64,000 bases of DNA from contig CAWIGR010000020.1 in assembly GCA_963835705.1 (NCBI GenBank), positions 1-64,000 of the forward strand, read 5' to 3'. Position 1 is the stretch's first letter. The number at the start of each line of letters is the position of its first letter. Shown piece after piece: positions 1 to 7,560 of the stretch. The stretch is from JACVRW01 sp963835705 (GTDB taxonomy: Bacteria > Actinomycetota > Thermoleophilia > Solirubrobacterales > Thermoleophilaceae). The notes beneath the pieces are model-generated. The model was not told where the DNA came from. It did not search any database and saw only the letters and a list, made by a program, of their open reading frames with translations. The position numbers and the translations under genes are program-made.

Positions 1-688
1 CGGCCCAGCTCGGTGACCAGCTTGCGCTCGGCGCGGCCGATCTTGTTGAGCTTCTCGACCACGTGCACCGGAATGCGGATCGTGCGCGCCTTGTCGGCCA
101 GCGCGCGGGCGATCGCCTGGCGGATCCACCAGGTCGCGTAGGTCGAGGAACTTGAAGCCCTTGCGGTAGTCGAACTTCTCGGCGGCGCAGACCAGGCCGA
201 GCGTGCCCTCCTGGATCAGATCGAGGAAGGGGAGGCCCTGGTTGCGGTAGTTCTTCGCGATCGAGACGACCAGCCTCAGGTTCGACTCCACCATCTTCTA
301 CGGCGTCCAGGTCACCCCGCTCGATGCGCTTTGCGAGGTCGACCTCCTCCTGGGCGGTGAGCAGCCTGACCTTGCCGATGTCCTTCAGGAACAGCTGAAG
401 GGAGTCCGTGGTCATGTCCGGCTTGAGGTCGATGGCCGCCTTCTTGCGGCGGCTGCGGCGGTCGACCGCGCGCTCGACCTGCGGCTCGGCGGCCGTGGGG
501 TCGTCCTCGACGAGCTCGATCTCGCTCTTCTCGAGGTAGCCGTGCAGCTCCTCGACGTCGCCTTCGTCGAGCTCGACCTCGGCGAGGGCGGTGGCGACCT
601 CCGTATACGTCGGGGACGAGCCGGTCTCCCGCCCTTTGGCTACAAGCAGGCGGACTTCCTCAAGCTCTTGAAGTTCAGCTACAGACAT
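1..688 (-). pseudogene. sigA: Primary sigma factor RpoD/SigA, N-terminal part, frameshifted and cut by the window edge
   Basis: Housekeeping sigma-70 factor that directs RNA polymerase to most promoters. Starting at ATG 688..686, the first frame encodes an acidic region 1.1-like N-terminus and region 1.2 (DSLQLFLKDIGKVRLLTAQE). Region 2 follows with the core-binding and -10 recognition stretch (VVSIAKNYRNQGLPFLDLIQ, then ATWWIRQAIARALADKARTI). The reading frame breaks twice. Near 295-301 about two bases are missing or one is extra between the region 1.2 helix and MVESNLRL. Near 145-150 one extra base falls inside the KGFKFSTYATWW segment (GAGGAA where GAGAA is expected). Regions 3 and 4 lie outside the window. 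An essential gene should be intact, so sequence errors near a contig end are the likeliest explanation. The family assignment is very secure; the pseudogene label only describes the sequence as given. Confidence 0.85.
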
Positions 689-1290
689 TCTCGAAATCCT
701 CGGGCGTCAGGCAAGGACAAGCAGGCTGGTGCCAAGCCCAGTCAAGCAGACCGGTTCAACCAGTAACGCTACAGATAATGAAGTCAAGCGCTGGAAAGCG
801 GTATTTCCGCTGACTAGCCAGTCGACCAACCGGCCGATACTGCATTCTGCACAAACTGAGGCGAGAAACACCCCCGTCGTGCAGGTTTACCCGGTCCGCG
901 GAGGTCTAGACTCCCCCGGCGATGACGGACGACGGAGGCGTACTCGGGAACCTTCCGCGCTCGCGACCGGGGCACCGGAGCGAGAGCGCACGCAGGGGAC
1001 GGCGGCGAGAGCCGGCGCGGCCCCGCGGGCGGAGAAGACGGCCCCCAAGGCCTCCGCGCCCGCGGCCGAGGCGAATGCCGGCGCCCCCGAGCACCAGCGG
1101 AGCGCCCCACCGCCGCAGCCCGAGGCCCGCCCGGGCGACCCGGTCGGGGATGCCACTCGCACGGTCACAGGCGTCGCGTTGACCGGCGCGCGGGTGGCCG
1201 GCGGCATGGCTCGCGAGGTCCTTCGCCGGCTGCCGCGCCCCTAGCCGCACGCGGGGAGCTTGTTCACGTTCGGAGTATGCTTCGCCGCGC
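689..1290. other. Intergenic region with a doubtful small ORF
   Basis: This 600-base stretch separates sigA (leftward) from the response regulator (rightward). The part next to sigA (about 760-870) is clearly less GC-rich and is a plausible promoter region. An open frame in the + direction ends at 1244 and encodes a low-complexity Ala/Pro/Arg-rich chain with a more protein-like tail (TGARVAGGMAREVLRRLPRP). No ribosome binding site or convincing start supports it, and overlapping frames on both strands are also open, as expected at this GC content. It may be a small basic protein, but I cannot support it as a gene. Confidence 0.3.
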
Positions 1291-1920
1291 ATGGCCACAG
1301 GCGCGAAGGAATCCCCTCGCTGCCTCATCGTCGATGATCAACCCGTGGTGAGGGCGGGGTCCGGGCGGTGCTGGAGAAGGCGTTCTCGGGCTCAGAGGAT
1401 CAGCGATGCCGCCTCCCTCGAGGAGGCTGCGCTGGCACTGAACGGCGAACCTCCGGACGTCGTGATCGTCGATCCCTGGCGGGTCGGCGTGGATGTCGGC
1501 GAGGTCGTCGGCCGCATCAAGAGCGAGCTGAAGGCGCCGATCGTGGTGTTCACCTCCGACGGCGGAGCGCGGCTCCTGAGCGAGGCCCTCAAGGCGGGCG
1601 TGAAGGGCTACGTGCGCAAGGACTCCCCCTCAGAGGACCTGATCCGGGCGATCGAGGCCGCCAGGGCGGGCGAGTTCTACGTCGACCCCGGCCTCTCCTC
1701 GACGATCGTCCTCGACGAGGGCGATCGCACTCTCAGCGCCCGCCAGCGCGAGATCCTCCAGATGCTCGCCGACGGCATGCAGACGGACCACGTGGCCGAG
1801 AAGCTCGGGCTCTCGACCGAGACCGTGCGCACGCACACCAAGCGGATCCTGGCCAAGCTCGAGGCCTCGACCCGCACCCAGGCCGTGGCGATCGGGATCC
1901 GCCACGGCCTCATCGACTAG
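1291..1920 (+). CDS. LuxR/NarL-family response regulator (two compensating frameshifts in the receiver domain)
   Basis: Two-component DNA-binding response regulator. The N-terminal receiver begins with CLIVDDQPVV (acidic DD pair), has the likely phospho-acceptor Asp in VVIVDP, the conserved Thr in VVFTSD and the conserved Lys in YVRKDSP. The C-terminal HTH (from about residue 148) is a classic LuxR helix set (LSARQREILQMLADGMQTDH, then STETVRTHTKRILAKLEA). Between about 1355 and 1395 the frame reads WRRRSR, but the neighbouring frame reads VRAVLEKAFSG, which is what a receiver helix alpha-1 should be. One base therefore seems lost near 1355-1360 and one gained near 1386-1396. No sensor kinase is adjacent. 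The 3' end overlaps the convergent diguanylate cyclase by 11 bases. Confidence 0.85.
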   Translation: MATGAKESPRCLIVDDQPVVRAGSGRCWRRRSRAQRISDAASLEEAALALNGEPPDVVIVDPWRVGVDVGEVVGRIKSELKAPIVVFTSDGGARLLSEALKAGVKGYVRKDSPSEDLIRAIEAARAGEFYVDPGLSSTIVLDEGDRTLSARQREILQMLADGMQTDHVAEKLGLSTETVRTHTKRILAKLEASTRTQAVAIGIRHGLID

Positions 1921-2905
1921 GCCCGCGGCTAGCGCTTGCTTCCTCGGCCACGTCGGCCGAGGGCGGCTCGCCCAGGACGGCGCTCTCGCCCGCGGCCTTC
2001 GCCCGGTACAGCGCGCGGTCTGCCGTGTCGATCAGGGTCTCGGTGTCGCTCCCGTGGCTCGGGCAGGCGGCCACCCCGATGGCGAGCCTGACCGGCGGCT
2101 CGCCGGGCGATGCCACCTCCTCCCGCACGGCGGTCGCGAGCCGCCCGGCGAGCGTCATGGCCGCCTCGGGCTTCTGCTCCGGCGCCAGGACGCAGAACTC
2201 GTCGCCGCCCAGGCGGGCCGCCGTGTCGACGCTCCGGATCGAGCGCTTGAGCGACATCGCCACCTGCATCAGCACCCGGTCACCGGCCGCCCGGCCGCGG
2301 GCGTCGTTGACCCGCCGGAGGCCGTCGATGTCCATCGCCAGCACCGCGAACGGATGGCCGTAGCGCTTTTGGACCCCGACCAGGTGAGCGATCTGCCTCT
2401 GCAGGTGGCGCAGGTTCCCGACGCCGGTCAGGACGTCCGTGTTCGCGTGCGACGCGAGCTCCCGGGAGCGCCGCCGGATCAGCTCCTCGGCGGCCGCCGC
2501 CTGGATCGCACCCGTCGCGTCGGCCAGGCGCTCGACGGCCTCGGCGAAGCGCTCCGGCTCGCTCTCCGCCAGCTCATCGCGGAGCGCGCGGACGAGCACG
2601 GCCTGGAGGGCGGCCACATCGCGGGCCACGTCGCCGGCGCTCGTCTCGCGGCCGGCGCGCAGCGCCGCCAGCGTCGCCGCTCGCCCGGCCTGCCCCTCCG
2701 TCAGGTCGTACGGGTCGCCGTTCGCGTCGGCCACCGAGCTCACGATGTCGCTGATCAGTTCCGGCAGCTCCTGCGCGATCCGGTCGGTCGGGAGCTCCTT
2801 GATCTCGTCCAGTGACGCGCGCTCGATCAGGCGCACGAGCCATGCCTTGGCCAGCTCGTCGCGCGAGCGATCGAGGCGCGCGAGCGGCCCCCTGATGGGT
2901 GTCAT
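1910..2905 (-). CDS. Diguanylate cyclase with N-terminal RsbRD-like domain
   Basis: Predicted to make cyclic di-GMP from two GTP. The first ~120 residues (KAWLVRLIERASLDEI) are helical and resemble the RsbRD-type sensory/co-antagonist domain, with no membrane segment, so a cytosolic input is expected. The GGDEF domain starts around residue 150 (NTDVLTGVGNLRHLQ) and carries the intact motif RLGGDEF. An RxxD inhibitory I-site (RSVD) lies exactly five residues upstream, so product inhibition is likely. Start chosen at ATG 2905. An in-frame ATG at 2998, preceded by a GGGGGTAGG ribosome-binding-like sequence, would add 31 residues and is a real alternative. The tail overlaps the response regulator end by 11 bases. 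Confidence 0.88.
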   Translation of the reverse strand: MTPIRGPLARLDRSRDELAKAWLVRLIERASLDEIKELPTDRIAQELPELISDIVSSVADANGDPYDLTEGQAGRAATLAALRAGRETSAGDVARDVAALQAVLVRALRDELAESEPERFAEAVERLADATGAIQAAAAEELIRRRSRELASHANTDVLTGVGNLRHLQRQIAHLVGVQKRYGHPFAVLAMDIDGLRRVNDARGRAAGDRVLMQVAMSLKRSIRSVDTAARLGGDEFCVLAPEQKPEAAMTLAGRLATAVREEVASPGEPPVRLAIGVAACPSHGSDTETLIDTADRALYRAKAAGESAVLGEPPSADVAEEASASRGPSR

Positions 2906-3058
2906 GCGGCGGCGGTCAGTTGAGTCACCCGGACGTCCCCCTGGCGCCGGGCCGCGCGCACTCGGGGAAACCGAGCCGGCGCGACAAGGCAACTCCATGA
3001 TCCTACCCCCGAAAATGGCGGTGCGACGAACGGCCTCACACTGGAAAGATTCGATCGC

Positions 3059-4249
3059 GTGAGCGACCTGATCTCGATCGACGATGCAACGGGGCGCGTG
3101 CTCGAAGCGGTCCGGCCGCTGGCGGCCGAGGACGTGCCGCTGGCCGAGACGCTGGGGCGGCTGCTTGCCGAGGACGTGGAGAGCCCGATCGACGTGCCGC
3201 CGTTCGACAGCTCCGCGATGGACGGCTACGCGGTGGTCGCCGGCCCCGAGGCCGAGCTCGAGATCGTTGGCGAGAGCCGTGCGGGCCACCCGGCGGGCGA
3301 TCCGGTGGCGCCGGGCACGGCGATCCGGATCTCGACCGGAGCCGCGATGCCGGCCGGCGCCACCGCGGTGGTGCCCGTCGAGGGAAGCACTGTCGACGGC
3401 GCCGGCGGGCGGGTGAGGGTGCGGGCGTCCGCACGAGGCGACCACGTCCGGCGTGCCGGTGAGGACGTCGTGACCGGACGGGTGGTGCTCGCCTCCGGCT
3501 CGCTGCTCGGCCCCGCGGAGCTGGGCGTGGCCGCGGCCGTCGGCCGGGGCTCCCTGCGCTGCTCGCTGCGGCCGCGCGTGGCCGTCCTCGTGACGGGCGA
3601 CGAGCTCACCGAGCCGGGCCGGCCGCTCGGCCCGGGCGGGATCTACAGCTCGAACGGATGGGCCCTCGCCGCTCAGGTGGAGCGGGCGGGGGCGCTCGTC
3701 ACAGTCCGCGAGACCGTGCAGGACAGTGCCGCCGATACGCGGACGGCGCTCGAGCGGGTGCTCGACACCTCCGACGTGGTGATCGTCTCCGGCGGCGTGT
3801 CGGTGGGGCCGCACGACCACGTCAAGCCCGCTCTGGCCGAGCTGGGCGTGGAGGAGCGCTTCTGGGGCGTCCGCCTACGGCCCGGCAAGCCCACCTGGTT
3901 CGGCACGCGCGGCGGCGCGCTCGTCTTCGGCCTGCCCGGCAATCCCGTCTCCGCGATGGTCGGCTTCCAGCTCTTCGTGCGCCCCGCCCTGGCCGCCATG
4001 CAGGGGGCAGACCCCTCGCCGCGGCGCTCGCCGGCGACGCTCGACGAGCCGATCCCCCGCCACCGGACGCGCGAGCAGGCCGTACGCGTCCACCTCTCGG
4101 TCTCGGGCGACGACTGGCACGCCCGCACGACCGGCCCGCAGGGCTCTCACATGCTCACCTCGATGCTCGGCGCGCAGGCGCTTGCGCGCGTTGCTCCCGG
4201 CGAGGGCGAGGTGCCGGCGGGAGCGCGCGTTGAGGTCGAGCTGCTGTGA
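3059..4249 (+). CDS. moeA: Molybdopterin molybdenumtransferase MoeA
   Basis: Inserts molybdate into adenylated molybdopterin to complete the molybdenum cofactor. At 396 residues it has the normal family length. Hallmarks in order: PPFDSSAMDGYAV near residue 50, GDEL near 180, the MoaB/Mog-like fold with SSNGWAL and VSGGVSVGPHDHVK, and FGLPGNPVSAMV near residue 290, followed by the small C-terminal beta domain. Starts with GTG. The last four bases overlap the start of the next gene, suggesting translational coupling. No other Mo-cofactor genes lie nearby, so the gene appears to be dispersed. Confidence 0.93.
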   Translation: MSDLISIDDATGRVLEAVRPLAAEDVPLAETLGRLLAEDVESPIDVPPFDSSAMDGYAVVAGPEAELEIVGESRAGHPAGDPVAPGTAIRISTGAAMPAGATAVVPVEGSTVDGAGGRVRVRASARGDHVRRAGEDVVTGRVVLASGSLLGPAELGVAAAVGRGSLRCSLRPRVAVLVTGDELTEPGRPLGPGGIYSSNGWALAAQVERAGALVTVRETVQDSAADTRTALERVLDTSDVVIVSGGVSVGPHDHVKPALAELGVEERFWGVRLRPGKPTWFGTRGGALVFGLPGNPVSAMVGFQLFVRPALAAMQGADPSPRRSPATLDEPIPRHRTREQAVRVHLSVSGDDWHARTTGPQGSHMLTSMLGAQALARVAPGEGEVPAGARVEVELL

Positions 4250-4917
4250 GGCCGCGGGATCCACGGCGCCTGATCGAGCGCGAGCGCCAGGCGCGGGCGC
4301 GCGTGCAGATCATCCCCGTCGAGCAGCCCCCGTCGGAGCGCGACGAGGGCATCGGGTCGAAGGAGGTGGCCGAGGTGACGCTTCCCCGCTCCGAGCTCGA
4401 GCGCATCTGGTCGCCCGAGTACCTAGAGCGCCTCGCGCGCACGTACTGGCACTTCCTGACGCGAATCTCGCTCGGGGTGCTGCGCGTGCTCTACACCCCG
4501 GACTCGCGCGAGGTGGTCGTGCTGTGCCGGCCGTTCGTGCTGTTGCGGTTCCGGGCCCCGGAGTACGCGTTCCACGACGAGGGCGGCACCGTCACCTGGC
4601 CGATCGACCGCGGGCTGCTGGTGGCCTCGCGCGGGCGCGGACGCGGGTACCTGCGGCTGACCGTGGCGCGCCGGCCGAGTAGCCGGGACGGCGGCGGCGA
4701 GGCCACCGCGGTGGTCACCTCCGAGGTCGTCAACTTCTACCCGATGATCGCCTCAGGGCTAGGGCGATGGATCTACGACCAGACCCAGATGCGCGTGCAC
4801 GTGATCGTCACGCACGCCTTCCTGCGCTCCCTGGCCAAGATGGAGTTGAAGGAGTCCCGGATGGGGGCGCTAAGCCGCAAGCAGCCGGCTCGGCCGGGTG
4901 CGCGCGGACCCGCTTAA
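4246..4917 (+). CDS. Conserved hypothetical protein coupled to moeA
   Basis: 223 residues starting at GTG 4246, overlapping the moeA stop by four bases. The N-terminus is highly charged. The central part alternates hydrophobic strands (VLYTPDSREVVVLCRPFVLL, then YAFHDEGGTVTWPIDRGLLV), and a later segment reads NFYPMIASGLGRWIYDQTQM. A basic tail ends the chain. There is no signal peptide or clear transmembrane helix, although 'FVLLRF' and 'MIASGLGRWIY' could be membrane-peripheral. I recognise no family. Coupling to moeA may be incidental. The stop codon overlaps that of convergent glpX (TTAA). Confidence 0.7.
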   Translation: MRPRDPRRLIERERQARARVQIIPVEQPPSERDEGIGSKEVAEVTLPRSELERIWSPEYLERLARTYWHFLTRISLGVLRVLYTPDSREVVVLCRPFVLLRFRAPEYAFHDEGGTVTWPIDRGLLVASRGRGRGYLRLTVARRPSSRDGGGEATAVVTSEVVNFYPMIASGLGRWIYDQTQMRVHVIVTHAFLRSLAKMELKESRMGALSRKQPARPGARGPA

Positions 4918-5984
4918 CCCATCCGCTCCCCGACGATCTCCCGCAGCTTCGTCCGGTCGTGGCGAGCGGTGATCGTGCGGACGGTCCCCGAGCGCGAGCG
5001 CATCGAGACCGACTCCGTCGTGGCCCCCTGCGGCCCGATGAAGTGCACGCCGTCGAGCATCTCCCCGTCGGTCACGCCGGTGGCCGCGAAGAAGACGTGA
5101 TCACCGGACACGAGCCGGTCCCGGTCGAGGATCTCGTCGAGGTCGTAGCCGGACTCGAGCGCGGCGTTCCGCTCGTCGTCGGAGCGCGGCCACAGGCGCC
5201 CGAGGATCTGGCCGCCGGTGCACTTGATCGCCGCCGCGGCCAGCACGCCCTCCGGGGTGCCGCCGATCCCGTACAGGAGGTCCACCGGCGAGCCCTGCGT
5301 GACCGCCACCAGCGCCGCTGACACGTCGCCGTGCGGGATCAGGCGGATCCGGGCCCCGACCTCGCGGATCTCCTTCATCGCCTCCTCGTGGCGCGGTCGG
5401 TCGAGCATGATCACCACGAGGTCTCCCACCGGCACGTCCTTCTCCTTGGCCATCAGCCTGAGCGTCTCCGCCAGCGGCCGGTCCAGGTCGAGCAGGTGGG
5501 CCATGTCGCGCGAGGTGGCCATCTTCATCATGTAGACGCAGGGCCCGGGATCGAACATCGTCCCCCGCTCGGAGAGAGCGATCGTGGCGATCGCGTTGGG
5601 CATGCCCTTCGCGCACAGGTCCGTCCCCTCCAGCGGGTCGACGGCCACGTCCACCTGGGGCGGCGAGCCGTCCCCGATCTGCTCGCCGTTGTAGAGCATG
5701 GGCGCCTCGTCCTTCTCGCCCTCGCCGATCACGACCACGCCGTCCATCGAGACGGTGTCGAGGAGCATGCGCATCGCGTCCACCGCGGCGCCGTCGGCTC
5801 CCTCCTTGTCGCCGCGCCCGATCCAGCGGGCGCAGGCGAGCGCCGCGTACTCGGTCGTACGCACCAGCTCCAGGGCGAGGTTGCGGTCGGGCCGCGGCCC
5901 GGTCGTCCCCTGCGGCGGCGCCCCGACCTGTTCCATCCCCTGCGCACTCGGCCGAGCCGAGCGCTTCGGGCCTTGGGCCTCCAT
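4914..5984 (-). CDS. glpX: Class II fructose-1,6-bisphosphatase GlpX
   Basis: Hydrolyses fructose-1,6-bisphosphate to fructose-6-phosphate in gluconeogenesis. This is the usual single FBPase of actinobacteria. The 356-residue chain shows the class II metal and substrate motifs IGEGEKDEAPMLYNGE near residue 95, VAVDPLEGTDLCAKG near 120, LDRPRHEE near 190, and YGIGGTPEGVLAAAAIKCTG near 230. Start placed at ATG 5984; a second Met 16 codons downstream is close to where family members begin and may be the true start. It shares TTAA with the stop of the convergent upstream gene. Confidence 0.95.
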   Translation of the reverse strand: MEAQGPKRSARPSAQGMEQVGAPPQGTTGPRPDRNLALELVRTTEYAALACARWIGRGDKEGADGAAVDAMRMLLDTVSMDGVVVIGEGEKDEAPMLYNGEQIGDGSPPQVDVAVDPLEGTDLCAKGMPNAIATIALSERGTMFDPGPCVYMMKMATSRDMAHLLDLDRPLAETLRLMAKEKDVPVGDLVVIMLDRPRHEEAMKEIREVGARIRLIPHGDVSAALVAVTQGSPVDLLYGIGGTPEGVLAAAAIKCTGGQILGRLWPRSDDERNAALESGYDLDEILDRDRLVSGDHVFFAATGVTDGEMLDGVHFIGPQGATTESVSMRSRSGTVRTITARHDRTKLREIVGERMG

Positions 5985-5995
5985 GCCCGCGGACG

Positions 5996-6496
5996 CTATA
6001 TGACCCCGGGCGGCTTGCGCGCGGAGGTGTAGAAGGCCTGCCGCAGATAGCCCGCAACCAGCATCCCGGCCGATGCGACCAGGCCCACGAAATAGCCGAT
6101 GCCGAGGCCGATGTCGACCGAGTCGCCCGGCCGCCCGAGGATGATCCCGTTGCAGAGGATCAGCACGAACGCGGTCATCCCGACGATCATCGTCACCTCG
6201 CCGGGCTTCCAGGTCAGCTTGTGTCCGCGGGCCACGATCCAGGAGAGGATGAACGGCGCCGTGCAGGCGGCGATGAGCAGCCAGTCGAGCAAGCCGAACA
6301 CCTCCAGCGCCGTGACGCTCTCCCCATCGCTCGCGCCGGCCAGCGTGGAGTTCGGGTTGCTCTCGCTGGTCGTGAACCAGGGCATCCAGAGCGAGATGAA
6401 CAGCAGCACAGCGGCGGCCATCCCCATGAACTCACCGGGCGACAGCCGCGAGAGGTCGAGGTAGCCACCCCTCTCCTCAGCGCTCGAGGCCTCCAT
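5996..6496 (-). CDS. Four-helix membrane protein of unknown function
   Basis: 166 residues from ATG 6496. A short hydrophilic N-terminus is followed by four predicted transmembrane helices: around GMAAAVLLFISLWMPWF, LLIAACTAPFILSWIVA, IVGMTAFVLILCNGIILG and GYFVGLVASAGMLVAGYL. The loop after helix 1 (TTSESNPNSTLAGASDGE) is polar and probably external. I recognise no catalytic motif; similar small four-helix proteins are common in actinobacteria with no assigned role. Divergent from the dodecin gene, from which it is separated by about 60 bases that must hold both promoters. Confidence 0.75.
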   Translation of the reverse strand: MEASSAEERGGYLDLSRLSPGEFMGMAAAVLLFISLWMPWFTTSESNPNSTLAGASDGESVTALEVFGLLDWLLIAACTAPFILSWIVARGHKLTWKPGEVTMIVGMTAFVLILCNGIILGRPGDSVDIGLGIGYFVGLVASAGMLVAGYLRQAFYTSARKPPGVI

Positions 6497-6557
6497 CCGC
6501 CTCAAAGCTACAGCGGTGGATAGTCTGCGCACAACCCCAACCCGAAGGGAGACGTCA

Positions 6558-6764
6558 GTGGCGGTCACCAAGATCATCGAGGTGGTTGGCAGCTCGGCCG
6601 AGAGCTCGGACGGCGCGGTTAAGGCGGCGCTCGAGGAGGCGCGCCATTCGCTGCGCAACATCAAGGCCGTCGACGTCGTTTCCACCGGTCTTCGGGGTGA
6701 GGGCCTGGACGAGTGGCGCGCGCTGGTGCGAATCTCGTTCCTGGTGGAGCGCGTCTCGGAGTAG
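6558..6764 (+). CDS. Dodecin-family flavin-binding protein
   Basis: Small (68 aa) protein with the dodecin fold, which assembles into dodecamers that store or buffer flavins. Evidence is the family-typical start (VTKIIEVVGSSAESSDGAVK), the helix ALEEARHSLRN and the final strands ALVRISFLVERVSE. The GTG at 6558 follows a GGGAG Shine-Dalgarno element by a suitable distance. Oddity: the position that usually carries the flavin-stacking Trp (after the helix, in the AVDVVS strand) has no aromatic residue, so flavin binding is uncertain and it may belong to a divergent dodecin-like clade. Confidence 0.8.
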   Translation: MAVTKIIEVVGSSAESSDGAVKAALEEARHSLRNIKAVDVVSTGLRGEGLDEWRALVRISFLVERVSE

Positions 6765-6768
6765 GCCC

Positions 6769-7089
6769 ATCGCGCATACCGCCCACACAGCGCCCCTCGG
6801 AGGGGTCGAGGCGCTTCTCGAGGAGGCTCGCGAGTGCACGCTCGCGCTGGTCGAGCCCGTCTCGGACGCCGATCTGAACCGCCAGCACGCCGACCTGGAG
6901 GTTACGTTCGCCGACGGCGAGGAGATCCGCACGGAGATCAGCGCGAAGTTCACGCGCGAGGCGGTGGCGCGCGAGCTGCTCGGCGCCGGGCTGCGCCTCG
7001 ACGACTTCTTCACCGACGGCTCGGCGCTGTTCGGGCTGGCGTTCGCCCGAGCGGCAGGCCCCGCCGGGGCACGGGCGAGGACTGCATGA
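6769..7089 (+). pseudogene. Chimeric relic: EgtB N-terminus joined to EgtD C-terminus
   Basis: The frame directly downstream of dodecin opens with EALLEEARECTLALVEPVSD and ADLNRQH, the first helices of an EgtB-type (DinB-fold) sulfoxide synthase of ergothioneine synthesis. It then passes in frame into LEVTFADGEEIRTEISAKFT and AGLRLDDFFTDGSALFGLAF, which is the C-terminal end of EgtD, the histidine Nalpha-trimethyltransferase. Everything between (most of EgtB, any EgtC and most of EgtD) is absent. The frame has no ATG, GTG or TTG at the expected start; an ATC stands near the expected place. The product cannot be functional. Either a large in-frame deletion removed an egtB-egtC-egtD operon or the assembly collapsed there. 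Its end overlaps the convergent Lrp gene by 80 bases. Confidence 0.72.
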
Positions 7090-7513
7090 TCGACGTGGTC
7101 GTCTGGCCGTAGATCGCGAAGCGGTCGATCACCTCCTCCATGTGCTCGATGTCCCGCACGTGAGCCTTCATGAGGTAGCAGTCGTCGCCGGTGATCCGGT
7201 GGCACTCCACGATCTCCGGCGTGCGCTGGGCCAGCTCGGCGACCTTCTTCAGCTCGCGCGGCGCCGGGCGGATGCGTAGGACCACGGCGAGCTCGTAGCC
7301 GAGCGCGCGAGGGTCGATCTCGGCCCGGTAGGCCATGATCACGCCCGCCTGCTCGAGGCGCTCGAGCCGGTCGGCCACGGCGGGTGGCGACAGACCCACC
7401 CTGCGGCCCAACTCGGCCAGCGACAGCCGGGCGTCGATCTCGAGCTCGTGCAGAAGCTCGATGTCGGTGGTGTCGAGGCCATTTGGGCTTCGATTCGAAG
7501 GCACCCGCCTCAT
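7010..7513 (-). CDS. Lrp/AsnC-family transcriptional regulator
   Basis: Amino-acid-responsive regulator. Residues ~14-60 form the AsnC winged helix-turn-helix (LDTTDIELLHELEIDARLSL, then VGLSPPAVADRLERLEQAGV). Residues ~75-150 form the RAM effector domain (YELAVVLRIRPA, then HRITGDDCYLMKAHV, ending TTTSIMQSSPVPRR). The last ~12 residues (GRTPARTAPSRR) extend beyond the usual end and run antisense to the egtD relic, so the original stop may have been lost in the same rearrangement. The start ATG 7513 lies 47 bases from the divergent RhtA-like exporter, the classic arrangement for an Lrp regulator controlling an amino-acid exporter. Confidence 0.88.
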   Translation of the reverse strand: MRRVPSNRSPNGLDTTDIELLHELEIDARLSLAELGRRVGLSPPAVADRLERLEQAGVIMAYRAEIDPRALGYELAVVLRIRPAPRELKKVAELAQRTPEIVECHRITGDDCYLMKAHVRDIEHMEEVIDRFAIYGQTTTSIMQSSPVPRRGLPLGRTPARTAPSRR

Positions 7514-7560
7514 TCTACCTTCGAGTGCGTCTGGAGGACAACCGTACGCTGAGGAATCGT

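Noticed and set aside
729..1244. 171-codon ORF between sigA and the response regulator as a confident gene
   Set aside because: Low-complexity Ala/Pro/Arg composition, no ribosome binding site, and equally long frames on both strands; kept only as a doubtful note.
1368..2363. 331-codon + frame over the response regulator and diguanylate cyclase
   Set aside because: Only its first ~11 residues make sense (out-of-frame receiver helix); the remainder is Arg/Pro-rich shadow coding.
2906..3058. Possible second GEMM riboswitch before the diguanylate cyclase
   Set aside because: The intergenic region lacks the GGCAAACC and CGCAAAGCC core strands.
6586..7089. Extended dodecin-overlapping ORF as a functional gene
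   Set aside because: The first part is dodecin in the wrong frame; the rest is an EgtB/EgtD relic without a start codon.
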